64,000 nt of DNA from assembly GCF_003253995.1 (NCBI RefSeq), contig NZ_QKZL01000008.1, positions 86,642-150,641 on the forward strand. The letters run 5' to 3'. Positions 52,252 through 60,722 of the stretch are shown one piece after another (the first letter of the stretch is position 1; every line of letters starts with the position of its first letter). A program made the translations under genes and the position numbers. This DNA is from Palleronia aestuarii (GTDB lineage Bacteria; Pseudomonadota; Alphaproteobacteria; Rhodobacterales; Rhodobacteraceae). The notes under the pieces were generated by a model that worked only from the letters and a program-made list of their open reading frames with translations, was not told where the DNA came from and made no database searches.

Positions 52252-52266
52252 GAACAAAATGGAAAC
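52252..52266 (-). promoter_or_regulatory. LexA-box-like operator of mmcB
   Basis: On the mmcB strand the sequence is GTTT-N7-GTTC, one mismatch from the Rhodobacterales/Caulobacter LexA operator GTTC-N7-GTTC, ending 12 nt before the mmcB ATG. mmcB is a known member of the alphaproteobacterial SOS regulon. Confidence 0.5.
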
Positions 52267-52287
52267 GGAATTCAAGTCACGGCGCCC

Positions 52288-52316
52288 TTGCCGGAATCAC
52301 GCGGCCCGCCTATCTA
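52288..52316 (+). promoter_or_regulatory. Candidate sigma-70 promoter of the structured RNA
   Basis: TTGCCG (52288-52293) and TATCTA (52311-52316) are 17 nt apart, placing the RNA start near 52323, exactly where the closing stem of the RNA begins. Box matches are 4/6 and 3/6, so the spacing and position carry most of the weight. Confidence 0.4.
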
Positions 52317-52322
52317 TGCCTC

Positions 52323-52490
52323 AAGGCGGGTTCTGCCCTTCCCGTGCCGGGGTCAAATTCCGGTGGCCTTAATCAATTCCGAGGGAGCTGGCTCTGGCCG
52401 GACCGTGGTTCGACTACCTGGCGCCCACCTGTGTAAACAGGTCCTCGGGAATTACGCACCCTTACGGTTGCGGTGGTCCCGCCGATAAAC
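52323..52490 (+). ncRNA. ssrS: Structured RNA, probably 6S RNA
   Basis: The 307-bp gap between mmcB and the next gene has no convincing ORF but a nested fold. GGCGGG (52325-52330) pairs with CCCGCC (52478-52483) as a closing stem. Inside, AATTCCGAGG (52375-52384) pairs with CCTCGGGAATT (52443-52453) with one bulge. ACCTGT-GTAA-ACAGGT (52427-52442) forms a GNRA-capped hairpin, and CGCA..TGCG near 52455-52472 forms another. A roughly 165-nt rod with a closing stem, large internal loop and a GGCCTTAAT segment fits alphaproteobacterial 6S RNA, which mimics an open promoter and binds RNA polymerase. Identification rests on fold, size and recollection of the conserved segment, not on a covariance search. 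Confidence 0.55.
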
Positions 52491-52582
52491 TTGCCGCTTT
52501 CGCCGCTCGTAATCGTCACGTGATTTGCGCCCGGGACATGCCGTCGCCAGTATAGTCGCGCCCACATCCCGAGGATGAGTTG

Positions 52583-53851
52583 ATGAGCGATGACGACCGC
52601 GCCCCCGATCCCCGCCATGTCCGCGAACTCGAGGGGCATATCGGATGGCTCGACAGTTTTACCGGTGCGGCCCTCGGCGTGCTCGCCTGCGCCTCGGGCA
52701 TCTATACCTATCTCGGTGTCTCCTCCCTGCTCGACGATAACGGTGCGCTCAGCGTCTTCGCGGCGCTCGCATATTCGATCGCGGTGAGTGTCGGTATCTT
52801 CGTGTTCTGGTCCTACCTCATGCGGCTTCTACCCGCGATGCGCAGCGCCACGTCGCGGCTCGGGCTCATGGGCACGATGGTGCTGGGCTCGCTCGCGATC
52901 ATCGCCATGTCGTCGTGGCTGAACGCCGCGGCGCTCGCAGGAGCTGCGGCCGTGGAACAGCATCTCGCCCGGACCGTGCAGGATTACCAAGGCGCGCTCG
53001 AGCGTTCGCACGAGATCGCCATCTCCGGGCAGGGCCTGGAGCGCGATGTCGCCCGTGTTCGCCAAAGCTTCGAGGACCTGAGCGAGCAGGAGGCAACGGG
53101 CAACCTCTCCGGTTTCGCCGGGCGCGGCGCCGTCTTCCGCGTGCTCCGGCAGAAATCGGAAGAACTGACCGCGCTCGAGGCGCAGATCGCGGCGCAGGAC
53201 CCGGCCGTGGCCGCCGCCTTCGCCGAGGGCAACGCGATACTCAGCCGGATGCGCGCGCTGACCGTGGAGCCCGGCCCGGTGGAGGCCCGCTCCGTCGAGT
53301 TCAGCGAGGCGGCAGTTCGCCTCGCGGGCATCATCAGCCAGCTTCGCCAGCTTTCCGTGGCCCCCCTCGTCGTGCGCGCGGCGCAGGATCTCGCGGCCTC
53401 CGTCGTCTTGCCCACGCTCGACGCGGGGAGCGCCGAGACGCGCGCCGGACAGCAGGCGACGATCGATTCGGTGCTGACCGTCCTCGGTCAGCGGGCGGAG
53501 ACGCTGCGCAGTGCCGCGCTCGCCGTCGAGGAGATGGAGCCTCCGGCGGAGACAACGTACACGCCCATTTCGTCGGCCGACGCGGTCATCCGCTACGCGG
53601 GCAATTTCGTTCCCTCCTGGGCGGGGGCGATCGCCATCGACCTGCTGCCCGCGGTGCTCGTTCTGATCCTCATGGTCACGCATGGCGCGATCAGGTCGAG
53701 CCGGGACCGCGTCGCGATCGAGGACCACATGACCGTCGCCGAGCTCCGCGCCGCGATGCTGGCGCTAAAAGAGGTCGAGGGATCGAGATTGCCGCCGGAG
53801 ACGCCGCCCGCCATGCCCGCTCCGACGCCGCTGCGCGGCCGCGCCGAATGA
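52583..53851 (+). CDS. Four-helix membrane protein with large coiled extracytoplasmic domain
   Basis: I do not recognise a family. The 422-residue protein has three hydrophobic helices near the N-terminus (about 28-50, 55-80 and 93-120), then about 215 residues of amphipathic, probably coiled helix with many Ala, Glu and Arg (LERSHEIAISGQGLERDVARVRQSFEDLSEQ onward), then a fourth helix (about 338-362, IAIDLLPAVLVLILMVTHG) and a charged cytosolic tail. This resembles sensor or scaffold topology. The start at 52583 has GAGG 8 nt upstream. It overlaps the ClpP-like gene by ATGA and may be transcribed from the region just downstream of the 6S-like RNA. Confidence 0.7.
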   Translation: MSDDDRAPDPRHVRELEGHIGWLDSFTGAALGVLACASGIYTYLGVSSLLDDNGALSVFAALAYSIAVSVGIFVFWSYLMRLLPAMRSATSRLGLMGTMVLGSLAIIAMSSWLNAAALAGAAAVEQHLARTVQDYQGALERSHEIAISGQGLERDVARVRQSFEDLSEQEATGNLSGFAGRGAVFRVLRQKSEELTALEAQIAAQDPAVAAAFAEGNAILSRMRALTVEPGPVEARSVEFSEAAVRLAGIISQLRQLSVAPLVVRAAQDLAASVVLPTLDAGSAETRAGQQATIDSVLTVLGQRAETLRSAALAVEEMEPPAETTYTPISSADAVIRYAGNFVPSWAGAIAIDLLPAVLVLILMVTHGAIRSSRDRVAIEDHMTVAELRAAMLALKEVEGSRLPPETPPAMPAPTPLRGRAE

Positions 53852-54609
53852 GGAACGGACCGCGCGGGGCGATCATTGCGATCCTCGTCCTGCAGATCGG
53901 TATCGGCACCCTTCTCGTCCTCGGCGACATTTCCGCGGGCTGGCAGGGATTTGCGTCCCGCCCGCGGGCGCCCGCGCTGGAAGAGCCGGTCCGACCCGGC
54001 GACCAGACCCGCCGCTACCGCCCGGGCGATCCGCCGCCCGCCTCTCCCGGCCAGCCGTTTCCGCCCACGGGCGACTTGCCTCCGCGCCTCGTCGTGACGG
54101 AAGTCGAGCGCGACGGCGTGCCCGCGTTGAGGCTCACCGGCACGATCGCACCGGGCGACGGGGAACGGATCGCCGAGGAGCTCGCCCCCCGTCTCGCCGT
54201 GGAGGAACGGCCTTCCATCCTCCTGCAAAGCCCTGGCGGATCGGTGACGGACGCCATCGCGCTCGGCCGCTTCTTCCGCGAGGAGAACGTCACCACAATC
54301 GTCGCGATGGGCGATGTCTGCCTCTCCGCGTGCCCCTATCTGCTCGCGGGCGGCGTCACGCGACACGCCGACGAGGGCGCGACGATCGGCGTCCATCAGC
54401 ATTATTTCGGAGAGAACAGCGTCCTGCCCGCCTTCATGGCGGTCGAGGACATACAGCGCGGACAGGGCCTCGTGATGGCCTATCTAGAAGAAATGGAGAT
54501 CGACCTGCGCCTGATGCAGCCTGCGCTGATGACACCTCCGGACGAGATCTACGTGCTCGTCGCAGAGGAGCTCGCGGAGTACGGCCTCGTCAACGAAGGC
54601 GAGACCTGA
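53848..54609 (+). CDS. Membrane-anchored ClpP-like serine protease homologue
   Basis: A 253-residue protein with one N-terminal helix (residues 8-27), a Pro-rich linker (about 35-80) and a ClpP/crotonase-like domain placed outside the cytoplasm. ILLQSPGGSVTDAIALGRFF matches the ClpP oxyanion strand, GDVCLSACPYLLAGG contains the probable nucleophile Ser160, and IGVHQHYF supplies His183; an Asp would complete the triad. Two Cys flank the Ser, as in the uncharacterised periplasmic ClpP-like COG3904 group. Translationally coupled to the membrane protein upstream, so that protein is the likely partner or substrate. Confidence 0.72.
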   Translation: MRNGPRGAIIAILVLQIGIGTLLVLGDISAGWQGFASRPRAPALEEPVRPGDQTRRYRPGDPPPASPGQPFPPTGDLPPRLVVTEVERDGVPALRLTGTIAPGDGERIAEELAPRLAVEERPSILLQSPGGSVTDAIALGRFFREENVTTIVAMGDVCLSACPYLLAGGVTRHADEGATIGVHQHYFGENSVLPAFMAVEDIQRGQGLVMAYLEEMEIDLRLMQPALMTPPDEIYVLVAEELAEYGLVNEGET

Positions 54610-54612
54610 CGT

Positions 54613-54741
54613 TCAGCGCGCGCGCCCCGCATCTGCGCGGAGCTTGGCATCGAGCTTGCGTTCCTCGCGACGGATGAAGAGGATGCCCGCACCCGCAAAG
54701 GCGAGCGCCCCGAGTGGTACGATGAAGGCGTAGAAGGTCAT
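54613..54741 (-). CDS. Very small membrane protein (42 residues)
   Basis: A 42-codon gene: a membrane helix (FIVPLGALAFAGAGILFI) followed by a basic tail (RREERKLDAKLRADAGRAR). AAGGAG lies 7 nt before its ATG and overlaps the end of the preceding small gene, whose stop is 4 nt upstream, so translation is likely coupled. The layout resembles small membrane-protein regulators. No family recognised. It is the last gene of the riboflavin/nusB unit. Confidence 0.6.
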   Translation of the reverse strand: MTFYAFIVPLGALAFAGAGILFIRREERKLDAKLRADAGRAR

Positions 54742-54745
54742 TGCG

Positions 54746-54967
54746 TCACTCCTTCCTCATGTACCGCAGAACATAATGCGAAAGTCCGTGCATTGCCAGT
54801 CCTGCGAGCAGCCACCAGATCGTGTCGCCCGCATTCGAGAAGGATTCCGTGAGCGGACGGACCACCGCAACGCCGATGAGACCGAGACCGATCGTGTTGA
54901 CCGAGGTGGCGAGAAGCTTCACCCGTTCGTTGAACGTGGCGAGCGCGTCCCGCGCGGAACCGGTCAT
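54746..54967 (-). CDS. Small two-helix membrane protein
   Basis: A 73-residue protein with two hydrophobic helices (LATSVNTIGLGLIGVAVVRPL and TIWWLLAGLAMHGLSHYVL). The ATG overlaps the nusB stop as ATGA, which argues that it is a real, coupled gene. No named family recognised. It lies between nusB and the 42-residue membrane protein, and similar tiny membrane proteins follow nusB in some Rhodobacterales as far as I recall. Confidence 0.65.
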   Translation of the reverse strand: MTGSARDALATFNERVKLLATSVNTIGLGLIGVAVVRPLTESFSNAGDTIWWLLAGLAMHGLSHYVLRYMRKE

Positions 54968-55425
54968 GCGAAGGCTTCCGGCTTCGCCTCCCGCGCCATG
55001 TGGTCGAGCACCGCGTTGACGAAGCGGAATTCCCGCCCTTCCGGATAGAACGCCTTGGCGACGTCCACGAACTCCACGATCACCACGCGGGGCGGTGCGG
55101 AGCCCGCGACGAGTTCGGCCCCCGCCGCACGAAAGAGCGCGCGAAGCGTCGGGTCGATCCGGTCGATCGGCCATTTCGCGACGAGCGCACGATCCGTCAT
55201 CTGGTCGATCCGGGTCTGACGCGAGACGGCGTCCTCGAGGATCTTGCGAAACAGGTCGACGTCGCCTTCGGCCATCTCGCCCTCTTCGTAGGCGGCGCCG
55301 AAGCGGTGATCCTCGAATTCCGCGCGCACGCGGTCGATGGAGAGATCGGAATGCTCCATCTGGAAGAGGGCTTGAACTGCGTACAGCCGGGCGACGGAGC
55401 GCATCTGACGTTTATCGGCACTCAT
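54964..55425 (-). CDS. nusB: Transcription antitermination factor NusB
   Basis: A 153-residue helical protein that binds boxA RNA with NusE (S10) in rRNA antitermination. [17 protein letters not shown] near the start and [33 protein letters not shown] at the end are the conserved NusB segments. The ATG at 55425 overlaps the ribH stop as ATGA. The ribH-nusB pairing is conserved across bacteria. Confidence 0.96.
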   Translation of the reverse strand: MSADKRQMRSVARLYAVQALFQMEHSDLSIDRVRAEFEDHRFGAAYEEGEMAEGDVDLFRKILEDAVSRQTRIDQMTDRALVAKWPIDRIDPTLRALFRAAGAELVAGSAPPRVVIVEFVDVAKAFYPEGREFRFVNAVLDHMAREAKPEAFA

Positions 55426-55937
55426 GCGAACACGGTGTCCTCGCCGCGGGGCTTGAAGCCGATCCCCTTCTCCGCCCGCGCCCATTTCCGCGACAGTGCA
55501 ACGAGATGTAATGCCGCCTCGGCCGCACCGCCCCCCTTGTCCTGCTCGTCCGCGCGCGCGAGCGCCTGCGCGTGGCTTTCGACCGTCAGAATGCCGTTGC
55601 CGATGGCGCAGCCATCGAGCCCAAGTAGCATCAGCCCGCGCGAGCTGTCGTTGCAGACGGTCTCGTAATGCGTCGTCTCGCCACGGATGACGCAGCCGAG
55701 CGCGACGAACCCGTCGAAGTTCGAGGTCCGCTGCGCGATGCGGATGGCCGTCGGGATCTCGAGCGCGCCCGGAACCTCGACGGTCTCATGCGCAGCCCCT
55801 GCCCCATCGAGCGCCTTCCGGGCGCCTGCGAGAAGGTGGTCGGCGATGTCGCGGTAATAAGGCGCCACCACGATCAGCACCTTCACCGGCCGGTCGAAGT
55901 CCGGGAGCGGCGGAGTGTAGTGCGATTGTCCGGCCAT
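55422..55937 (-). CDS. ribH: 6,7-dimethyl-8-ribityllumazine synthase
   Basis: Condenses the ribB and ribD pathway products to lumazine, the penultimate riboflavin step. The 171-residue protein has the RibH core: [56 protein letters not shown] with the catalytic His, and [16 protein letters not shown]. The ATG overlaps the ribB stop (TGATG). Confidence 0.96.
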   Translation of the reverse strand: MAGQSHYTPPLPDFDRPVKVLIVVAPYYRDIADHLLAGARKALDGAGAAHETVEVPGALEIPTAIRIAQRTSNFDGFVALGCVIRGETTHYETVCNDSSRGLMLLGLDGCAIGNGILTVESHAQALARADEQDKGGGAAEAALHLVALSRKWARAEKGIGFKPRGEDTVFA

Positions 55938-57043
55938 CAGGCGTCCTCCGAGATGCGGCGCGTGTCCGAGATCGCGAGACCGTAGGCCTCGAGCCCTACG
56001 ACCCGCGGGCGGGGCGAGTTGGTGAGAAGGACGAGATCGTGCAATCCGAGAGATGAAAGTATCTGCGCGCCGAGCCCGTACTGGCGCAGCGTCTGCGGGG
56101 AGACTTCATCCTCGGCAAGCAGTTTCATGGTCAGGTCCCGCAGGAGGACGAGCACACCCCGGCCCTCTGCGGCAATGAGTTCCATCGCGGCCCCGAATTC
56201 GTGCGCCCGCCCCGGACCGCCGATCCCTACCACGTCGAGCAGCGGATCCATCGCGTGCATCCGGACAAGTACGGGATCGTCAGTGGAGATGTCGCCCTTG
56301 ATGAGGACGATATGCTCCGCGCCCTGGGTCTCGTCGGTATAGATCCGCATCGTCCAGTCGCCGCCGAATTCGCTCGTCACGACCTGTTCACGACTGACGC
56401 GGACGAGGTTGTCGTTGCGGCGGCGGTACCCGATCAGATCGCTGATCGTGCCGATCTTGAGGTTGTGGCGCTGCGCGAAGGCGACGAGATCGGGCAGACG
56501 CGCCATCGTCCCGTCCTCGTTCATGATCTCGCAGATCACGCCCGAGGGGTTCAGCCCCGCGAGACGGGAGATGTCGACGGCGGCCTCCGTATGGCCCGCG
56601 CGGACGAGGACCCCGCCTTCCCGCGCACGCAGCGGAAAGACATGCCCCGGTGTCGCGATATCGCTCGCGGTCGTGGCGCTGTCGATCGCGACGGAAATCG
56701 TCCGCGCCCGATCATGGGCGGAAATGCCGGTCGAGACGCCCTCCCGCGCTTCGATCGACACGGTGAAGTTCGTCTCGTGCCGGCTCGAATTGTGCGACGC
56801 CATGAGCGGCAGGCCGAGCGCGTCGCAGCGCTGGCCCGTCAGGCTGAGGCAGATGAGCCCCCGTCCGTACGTCGCCATGAAGTTGATCGCATCGGGCGTC
56901 GCCATCTGCGCGGGGATCACGAGATCGCCCTCGTTCTCCCGGTCCTCGTGATCGACGAGGATGAACATGCGCCCGTTGCGGGCATCCTCGAGGATCTCCT
57001 CGATCGAGGAGACGGCGTCGTGATATTCGGATGGTGCGCTCAT
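55937..57043 (-). CDS. ribB: 3,4-dihydroxy-2-butanone 4-phosphate synthase with degenerate GTP cyclohydrolase II-like domain
   Basis: Makes the four-carbon riboflavin precursor. Residues 1-205 are a complete RibB domain: [44 protein letters not shown] and [25 protein letters not shown]. Residues 210-368 follow the GCHII fold, but the zinc-site cysteines are missing: around residues 262-283 the sequence is [21 protein letters not shown] where the active enzyme has three Cys. So only the RibB activity is expected (RibBX type). Start at 57043, with GAGG a few bases upstream; an ATG 18 nt earlier exists. Its stop overlaps ribH. Confidence 0.9.
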   Translation of the reverse strand: MSAPSEYHDAVSSIEEILEDARNGRMFILVDHEDRENEGDLVIPAQMATPDAINFMATYGRGLICLSLTGQRCDALGLPLMASHNSSRHETNFTVSIEAREGVSTGISAHDRARTISVAIDSATTASDIATPGHVFPLRAREGGVLVRAGHTEAAVDISRLAGLNPSGVICEIMNEDGTMARLPDLVAFAQRHNLKIGTISDLIGYRRRNDNLVRVSREQVVTSEFGGDWTMRIYTDETQGAEHIVLIKGDISTDDPVLVRMHAMDPLLDVVGIGGPGRAHEFGAAMELIAAEGRGVLVLLRDLTMKLLAEDEVSPQTLRQYGLGAQILSSLGLHDLVLLTNSPRPRVVGLEAYGLAISDTRRISEDA

Positions 57044-57110
57044 CGCCCCTCGCTCGGTCATCGGCGCCGCAGATAGCGCAGCCCCCGGGCGATGGCCAGA
57101 GTGGGCGGTC

Positions 57111-57647
57111 TCAGGGATCGCCGAAATACGACGCCGCCGAAAGATATCCGGCGAGCCGACCGGCGCTCGACCATGCGGCCTCCCAGGGTGCGGCGCCGAC
57201 GAGGAGCACGGCGTCGCCGGGCATCTTCCCGCGTGCGTCGTCCATCGCGCGGGCCTGCTCACGCCAGGGAGAGAACGGGGCCGGCGCATCCGCCCAGGCG
57301 TCGAGCGCATCGGGACGGCGCCAGCTTTCCGGGGCGAGGCCGATCCGCGCGGCTCCGGTGATCCCCTCGACCCGCGCCAGACGCCGTTCCGGAATCTTCG
57401 CGCCGTCGCCCAGCACGCCGAGAGCGTTCATGGAAAAGAGGAAGCCCACGATATCGCGCCCGGTCGTGGCGCGCACGGTGGCGTAGGCGGAATAGTCGAG
57501 GCCGAGCTCCTTGGCCCGCTTCACCCTCCGGCGCACGACGTTGAGCGGCAGGTGCGGCAGAAGGGCGCGTCGCGCCTCGGTCCAGCAATGGCGCCGCCAA
57601 CCCCGTCCGGACAGCTCGGGCCCGCCATTGTGCCCAATCCCCGTCAT
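57111..57647 (-). CDS. Uncharacterised protein inside the riboflavin operon
   Basis: A 178-residue soluble protein with no family I can name. It begins MTGIGHNGGPELSGRGW, has a basic HWRR-like region (WTEARRALLPHLPLNVVRRRVKRAKELGLDYSAYA) and ends with GDAVLLVGAAPWEAAWSSAGRLAGYLSAASYFGD. IGHNGGP is a phrase found at the start of many alphaproteobacterial small proteins. The ATG overlaps the ribE stop (TGATG), so it is coupled to riboflavin synthase. A similar gene sits between ribE and ribB in relatives, which suggests an accessory role. Confidence 0.7.
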   Translation of the reverse strand: MTGIGHNGGPELSGRGWRRHCWTEARRALLPHLPLNVVRRRVKRAKELGLDYSAYATVRATTGRDIVGFLFSMNALGVLGDGAKIPERRLARVEGITGAARIGLAPESWRRPDALDAWADAPAPFSPWREQARAMDDARGKMPGDAVLLVGAAPWEAAWSSAGRLAGYLSAASYFGDP

Positions 57648-58249
57648 CACGCCATCTCCTGCAGGCGCGCGACGTAGCGCGCCATCGTGTCGACCTCGAG
57701 ATTGACCATGTCGCCGGGTTTCGCCTGCCCCCACGTCGTGGCTTCCTTCGTATGGGGGATCAGGTTCACGCCGAACAGGGCCCCGTCGACCTCGTTCACG
57801 GTCAGCGAGGTTCCGTTCAGCGCGACCGACCCTTTCGGCGCAATGAACTTAGCGAGGGCGTCCGGCGCGCGGAGCGTGTAACGCGTGCTCCCGTCCTGCG
57901 TGGTCGCGTCGACAATTTCTGCAACGCCGTCCACATGACCCGAGACGATATGTCCGCCAAGCTCGTCACCGAGCCGCAAGGAACGTTCGAGGTTGATCCG
58001 GCGCCCGACAGGCCAGCCGCAGTGACCGGCATTCGTTTTCGACGACGTCTCCGCGCTCATCTCCACCTCGAACCAGGTCCGGGGATCGGTACCGGAGGCG
58101 ATTACCGTCAGGCAGATGCCGTCGCAGGCGATCGAGGCGCCCATCGCGATCCCCTCGACGTCGTACGAACAGCCGATCCTCGCCCTGAGATCGCCGTCGC
58201 GATGAACGGACAGGACTTCGCCGACGTCGCTGACAAGACCGGTGAACAT
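57647..58249 (-). CDS. ribE: Riboflavin synthase, alpha subunit
   Basis: Dismutates two lumazines to riboflavin. The 200-residue protein has two lumazine-binding barrels: MFTGLVSDVGEVLSV with GASIACDGICLTV, and GHIVSGHVDGVAEIV with GSVALNGTSLTVNEV. AAGGAGGT precedes the ATG, giving a strong start. It lies 87 bp after ribD on the same strand; I examined this gap for an FMN riboswitch and saw none. Confidence 0.97.
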   Translation of the reverse strand: MFTGLVSDVGEVLSVHRDGDLRARIGCSYDVEGIAMGASIACDGICLTVIASGTDPRTWFEVEMSAETSSKTNAGHCGWPVGRRINLERSLRLGDELGGHIVSGHVDGVAEIVDATTQDGSTRYTLRAPDALAKFIAPKGSVALNGTSLTVNEVDGALFGVNLIPHTKEATTWGQAKPGDMVNLEVDTMARYVARLQEMA

Positions 58250-58336
58250 CTCGACCTCCTTGGAGAAAAGTACACTGACCGGTTTCCTATCGCCCGGACG
58301 CGCGCGCGGAGCAAGGCATCGCCCTCCCGGCCGGCG

Positions 58337-59434
58337 TCACGCTGTCGGCACGCGACGCCAGACATGCAGGACATCGCCCCCGACGGCGCGCGTCTCGTCC
58401 AACTCGAAGCGCGGCGCGGCCACGAGGCGGTCGATGCCGAGCGCGCCGAGACCCGGTCGGCCCTCCGCCCCGAGCGCGAGCCCGGCGGTGAAGCCGGCCA
58501 GCCGATCGACGAGATCGGCCTGCAGAAGCGATGCGGCGAAGGTACCGCCGCCCTCGCAGAAGATGCGCGTCAGACCCTCCGCCCCCAGCACCGCAAGGAG
58601 CGCCGTGAGGTCGAGTTGGCCGTGCCGGACGGGTATCTCGATTAGCCGGGCTCCGGCCTCCCGCCAATGCGCCCGCCGCCGCTCCGTCGCCTCCGGTCCG
58701 TGGCAAAGCCACAGCTTTCCCTGCCGCGCGGAGGATGCGAGCCGGCCGGCCTCCGGCAGGTCGAGCTTGCGGGAGGCGATCAGTCGCACCGGCTGGCACA
58801 CAGGTCCGAGCCCTCGAACGGTCAGCTCGGGATCGTCGGCCCGCGCCGTGCCGCCGCCGACAAGAATGCCGTCGTGGCGCGCACGCATCGCATGGACCGC
58901 TCGCCGCGCGTCCGGGCCGGTAATCCAGCGCGATTCCCCGCTCGCCGTCGCGATCCGACCGTCGAAGGAGGTCGCGAGCTTCAGCGTCAGCATCGGCCGG
59001 CCCTGCATGATACGCTGAAGAAAGCCCGCCTGATCGCGACGGGCCTCCGCTGCACAGATCCCCGTCGTGACCTCGATGCCCGCATCACGCAGGATCCTGT
59101 GGCCCCTGCCCGCGACACGCGGGTCGGGATCCTCCATCGACGTCACGACACGGGCAATGCCGGAAGCGACGAGCGCATCGGCGCAGGGCGGCGTCCGCCC
59201 GTGATGGGCACAGGGTTCGAGAGAGACATAGGCCGTCGCACCGCGCGCCCGCGGCCCGGCCTGCTCGAGCGCCACCGCTTCGGCATGAGGGCGCCCGCCG
59301 GGCTGGGTCGAGCCCCGGCCGACGATCCGCCCCTGGGACACGATCACGCACCCGACCGCCGGATTAGGCCAGACCTGTCCCAGGCCGCGCCGCCCGAGCG
59401 CCAGGGCATGCGCCATGTAGTCGGCGTCCCTCAC
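58337..59434 (-). CDS. ribD: Bifunctional riboflavin deaminase/reductase
   Basis: Deaminates and then reduces the pyrimidine intermediate of riboflavin synthesis. The N-terminal zinc deaminase has HAEAVAL and [18 protein letters not shown]; the C-terminal reductase has [24 protein letters not shown] and [16 protein letters not shown]. 365 residues. The start is GTG at 59434, overlapping the nrdR stop as GTGA, so expression is linked to nrdR. Confidence 0.97.
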   Translation of the reverse strand: MRDADYMAHALALGRRGLGQVWPNPAVGCVIVSQGRIVGRGSTQPGGRPHAEAVALEQAGPRARGATAYVSLEPCAHHGRTPPCADALVASGIARVVTSMEDPDPRVAGRGHRILRDAGIEVTTGICAAEARRDQAGFLQRIMQGRPMLTLKLATSFDGRIATASGESRWITGPDARRAVHAMRARHDGILVGGGTARADDPELTVRGLGPVCQPVRLIASRKLDLPEAGRLASSARQGKLWLCHGPEATERRRAHWREAGARLIEIPVRHGQLDLTALLAVLGAEGLTRIFCEGGGTFAASLLQADLVDRLAGFTAGLALGAEGRPGLGALGIDRLVAAPRFELDETRAVGGDVLHVWRRVPTA

Positions 59435-59898
59435 TCCTCGGGCTGGGTCAGGGGACGCAGTTCGCTCACGAAGCGGTCGAAATCGTCCGCCGCCTGGAAG
59501 TTCTTGTAGACGCTGGCGAAGCGGACATAGGCCACGGCATCGATCCGCGCGAGGCTCTCCATCACGATCTCGCCGATCACCTTCGACGGGATGTCCGTCT
59601 CCCCCATGCTCTCGAGGCGGCGCACGATGCCGGAGATCATCTGGTCCATCCGCTCCGGCTCGATCGGGCGCTTCTGCAGCGCGATCCGGATCGAGCGTTC
59701 GAGCTTGTCGCGGTCGAAATCCTCCCGCCGCCCGTTGGTCTTGACCACGACGAGGTCGCGCAGCTGCACCCGTTCGTAGGTGGTGAAACGGCCACCGCAG
59801 GCCGGACAGAACCGCCGGCGCCGGATCGCCACGTGGTCTTCCGCCGGGCGTGAATCCTTCACCTGCGTGTCAGTGTTCCCGCAAAACGGACAGCGCAT
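59431..59898 (-). CDS. nrdR: Ribonucleotide reductase regulator NrdR
   Basis: An ATP/dATP-sensing repressor of ribonucleotide reductase genes. The 155 residues comprise a zinc ribbon ([15 protein letters not shown] and [18 protein letters not shown]) and an ATP-cone ([24 protein letters not shown]). First gene of the leftward riboflavin unit; GGGGGAG lies before the ATG. In relatives glyA precedes nrdR; here the upstream side is occupied by a divergent SDR gene. Confidence 0.97.
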   Translation of the reverse strand: MRCPFCGNTDTQVKDSRPAEDHVAIRRRRFCPACGGRFTTYERVQLRDLVVVKTNGRREDFDRDKLERSIRIALQKRPIEPERMDQMISGIVRRLESMGETDIPSKVIGEIVMESLARIDAVAYVRFASVYKNFQAADDFDRFVSELRPLTQPEE

Positions 59899-60047
59899 CG
59901 CCTCTCCCCCGGCTTCATCGGCATCGGCACTATAGGGAGGGTCGCATCCCTTGGGTAGGGCGAAAGGACGACCGCAAGATGCGGGGTCTGAACCGATGCG
60001 GCCCGACCACGTTGGCCATGCGAAACATACGACGAGAGGATCATGAC

Positions 60048-60722
60048 ATGGCCGCGAAAACTCTGTTCATCACTGGCGCGAGCAGCGGCATAGGCGAGGC
60101 GACCGCCCGTCACGCCGTCGCCGCTGGCTGGAATGTGGCGCTCTGTGCCCGGCGGGCCGAACGGCTCGAGGCTTTGAGCACGGAACTGGGGGAACAGGCC
60201 ATCGCCCTGCCCGGTGATGTGACGGACCTCGCGAGCCTCGAAGCGGCAGTCGCACGGACGGTCGAGGCGTTCGGCGGTCTCGACGCGGCCTTCGCCAATG
60301 CGGGGATCGGCCTCGACACGCCCGGGACCGTCGAGGGGGATCCCGAGGAATGGCGCCGTCTCGTCGACATTAACGTGATGGGCGTGCTCCATACCGCGCG
60401 CGCCGCGATCCCGGAACTCAAGAAGCGCAAGGGAACGCTCGTCCTCACCGGGTCCGCGGCCGGCCGGCGGCATATCTCGGGCTCGATCTATGGCGCAACC
60501 AAGTGGTTCGTCCACGGCTATGCCGGGAACATGGCCGAAGAGATGCGGGAATGGGGCGGACGCTGCGCGGTCGTGGCGCCGGGCATGGTGGACACGCCCT
60601 TCTTCGACGAGGCCAAGCCCGACAAGCTTCACCCCGACGACGTGGCCGAGGCGGTCCTGCACATAATTACCGCACCGTCGCGCGCGTCCATCCGCGAGAT
60701 CTATCTCATGCCGCAGAACTAG
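60048..60722 (+). CDS. SDR-family NAD(P)-dependent oxidoreductase
   Basis: A 224-residue short-chain dehydrogenase. The cofactor motif is [24 protein letters not shown] follows, and the catalytic Ser...Tyr-x-x-x-Lys is [19 protein letters not shown]. This is the 'classical' SDR layout of the YdfG group, which often reduces hydroxy acids or serine. The start at 60048 has GAGAGGA about 8 nt upstream. Its stop overlaps the convergent yjbQ stop at CTAG. Substrate unknown. Confidence 0.93.
   Translation: MAAKTLFITGASSGIGEATARHAVAAGWNVALCARRAERLEALSTELGEQAIALPGDVTDLASLEAAVARTVEAFGGLDAAFANAGIGLDTPGTVEGDPEEWRRLVDINVMGVLHTARAAIPELKKRKGTLVLTGSAAGRRHISGSIYGATKWFVHGYAGNMAEEMREWGGRCAVVAPGMVDTPFFDEAKPDKLHPDDVAEAVLHIITAPSRASIREIYLMPQN

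Noticed and set aside
58250..58336. FMN riboswitch between ribD and ribE
   Set aside because: The 87-nt gap is too short and lacks the conserved RFN blocks.
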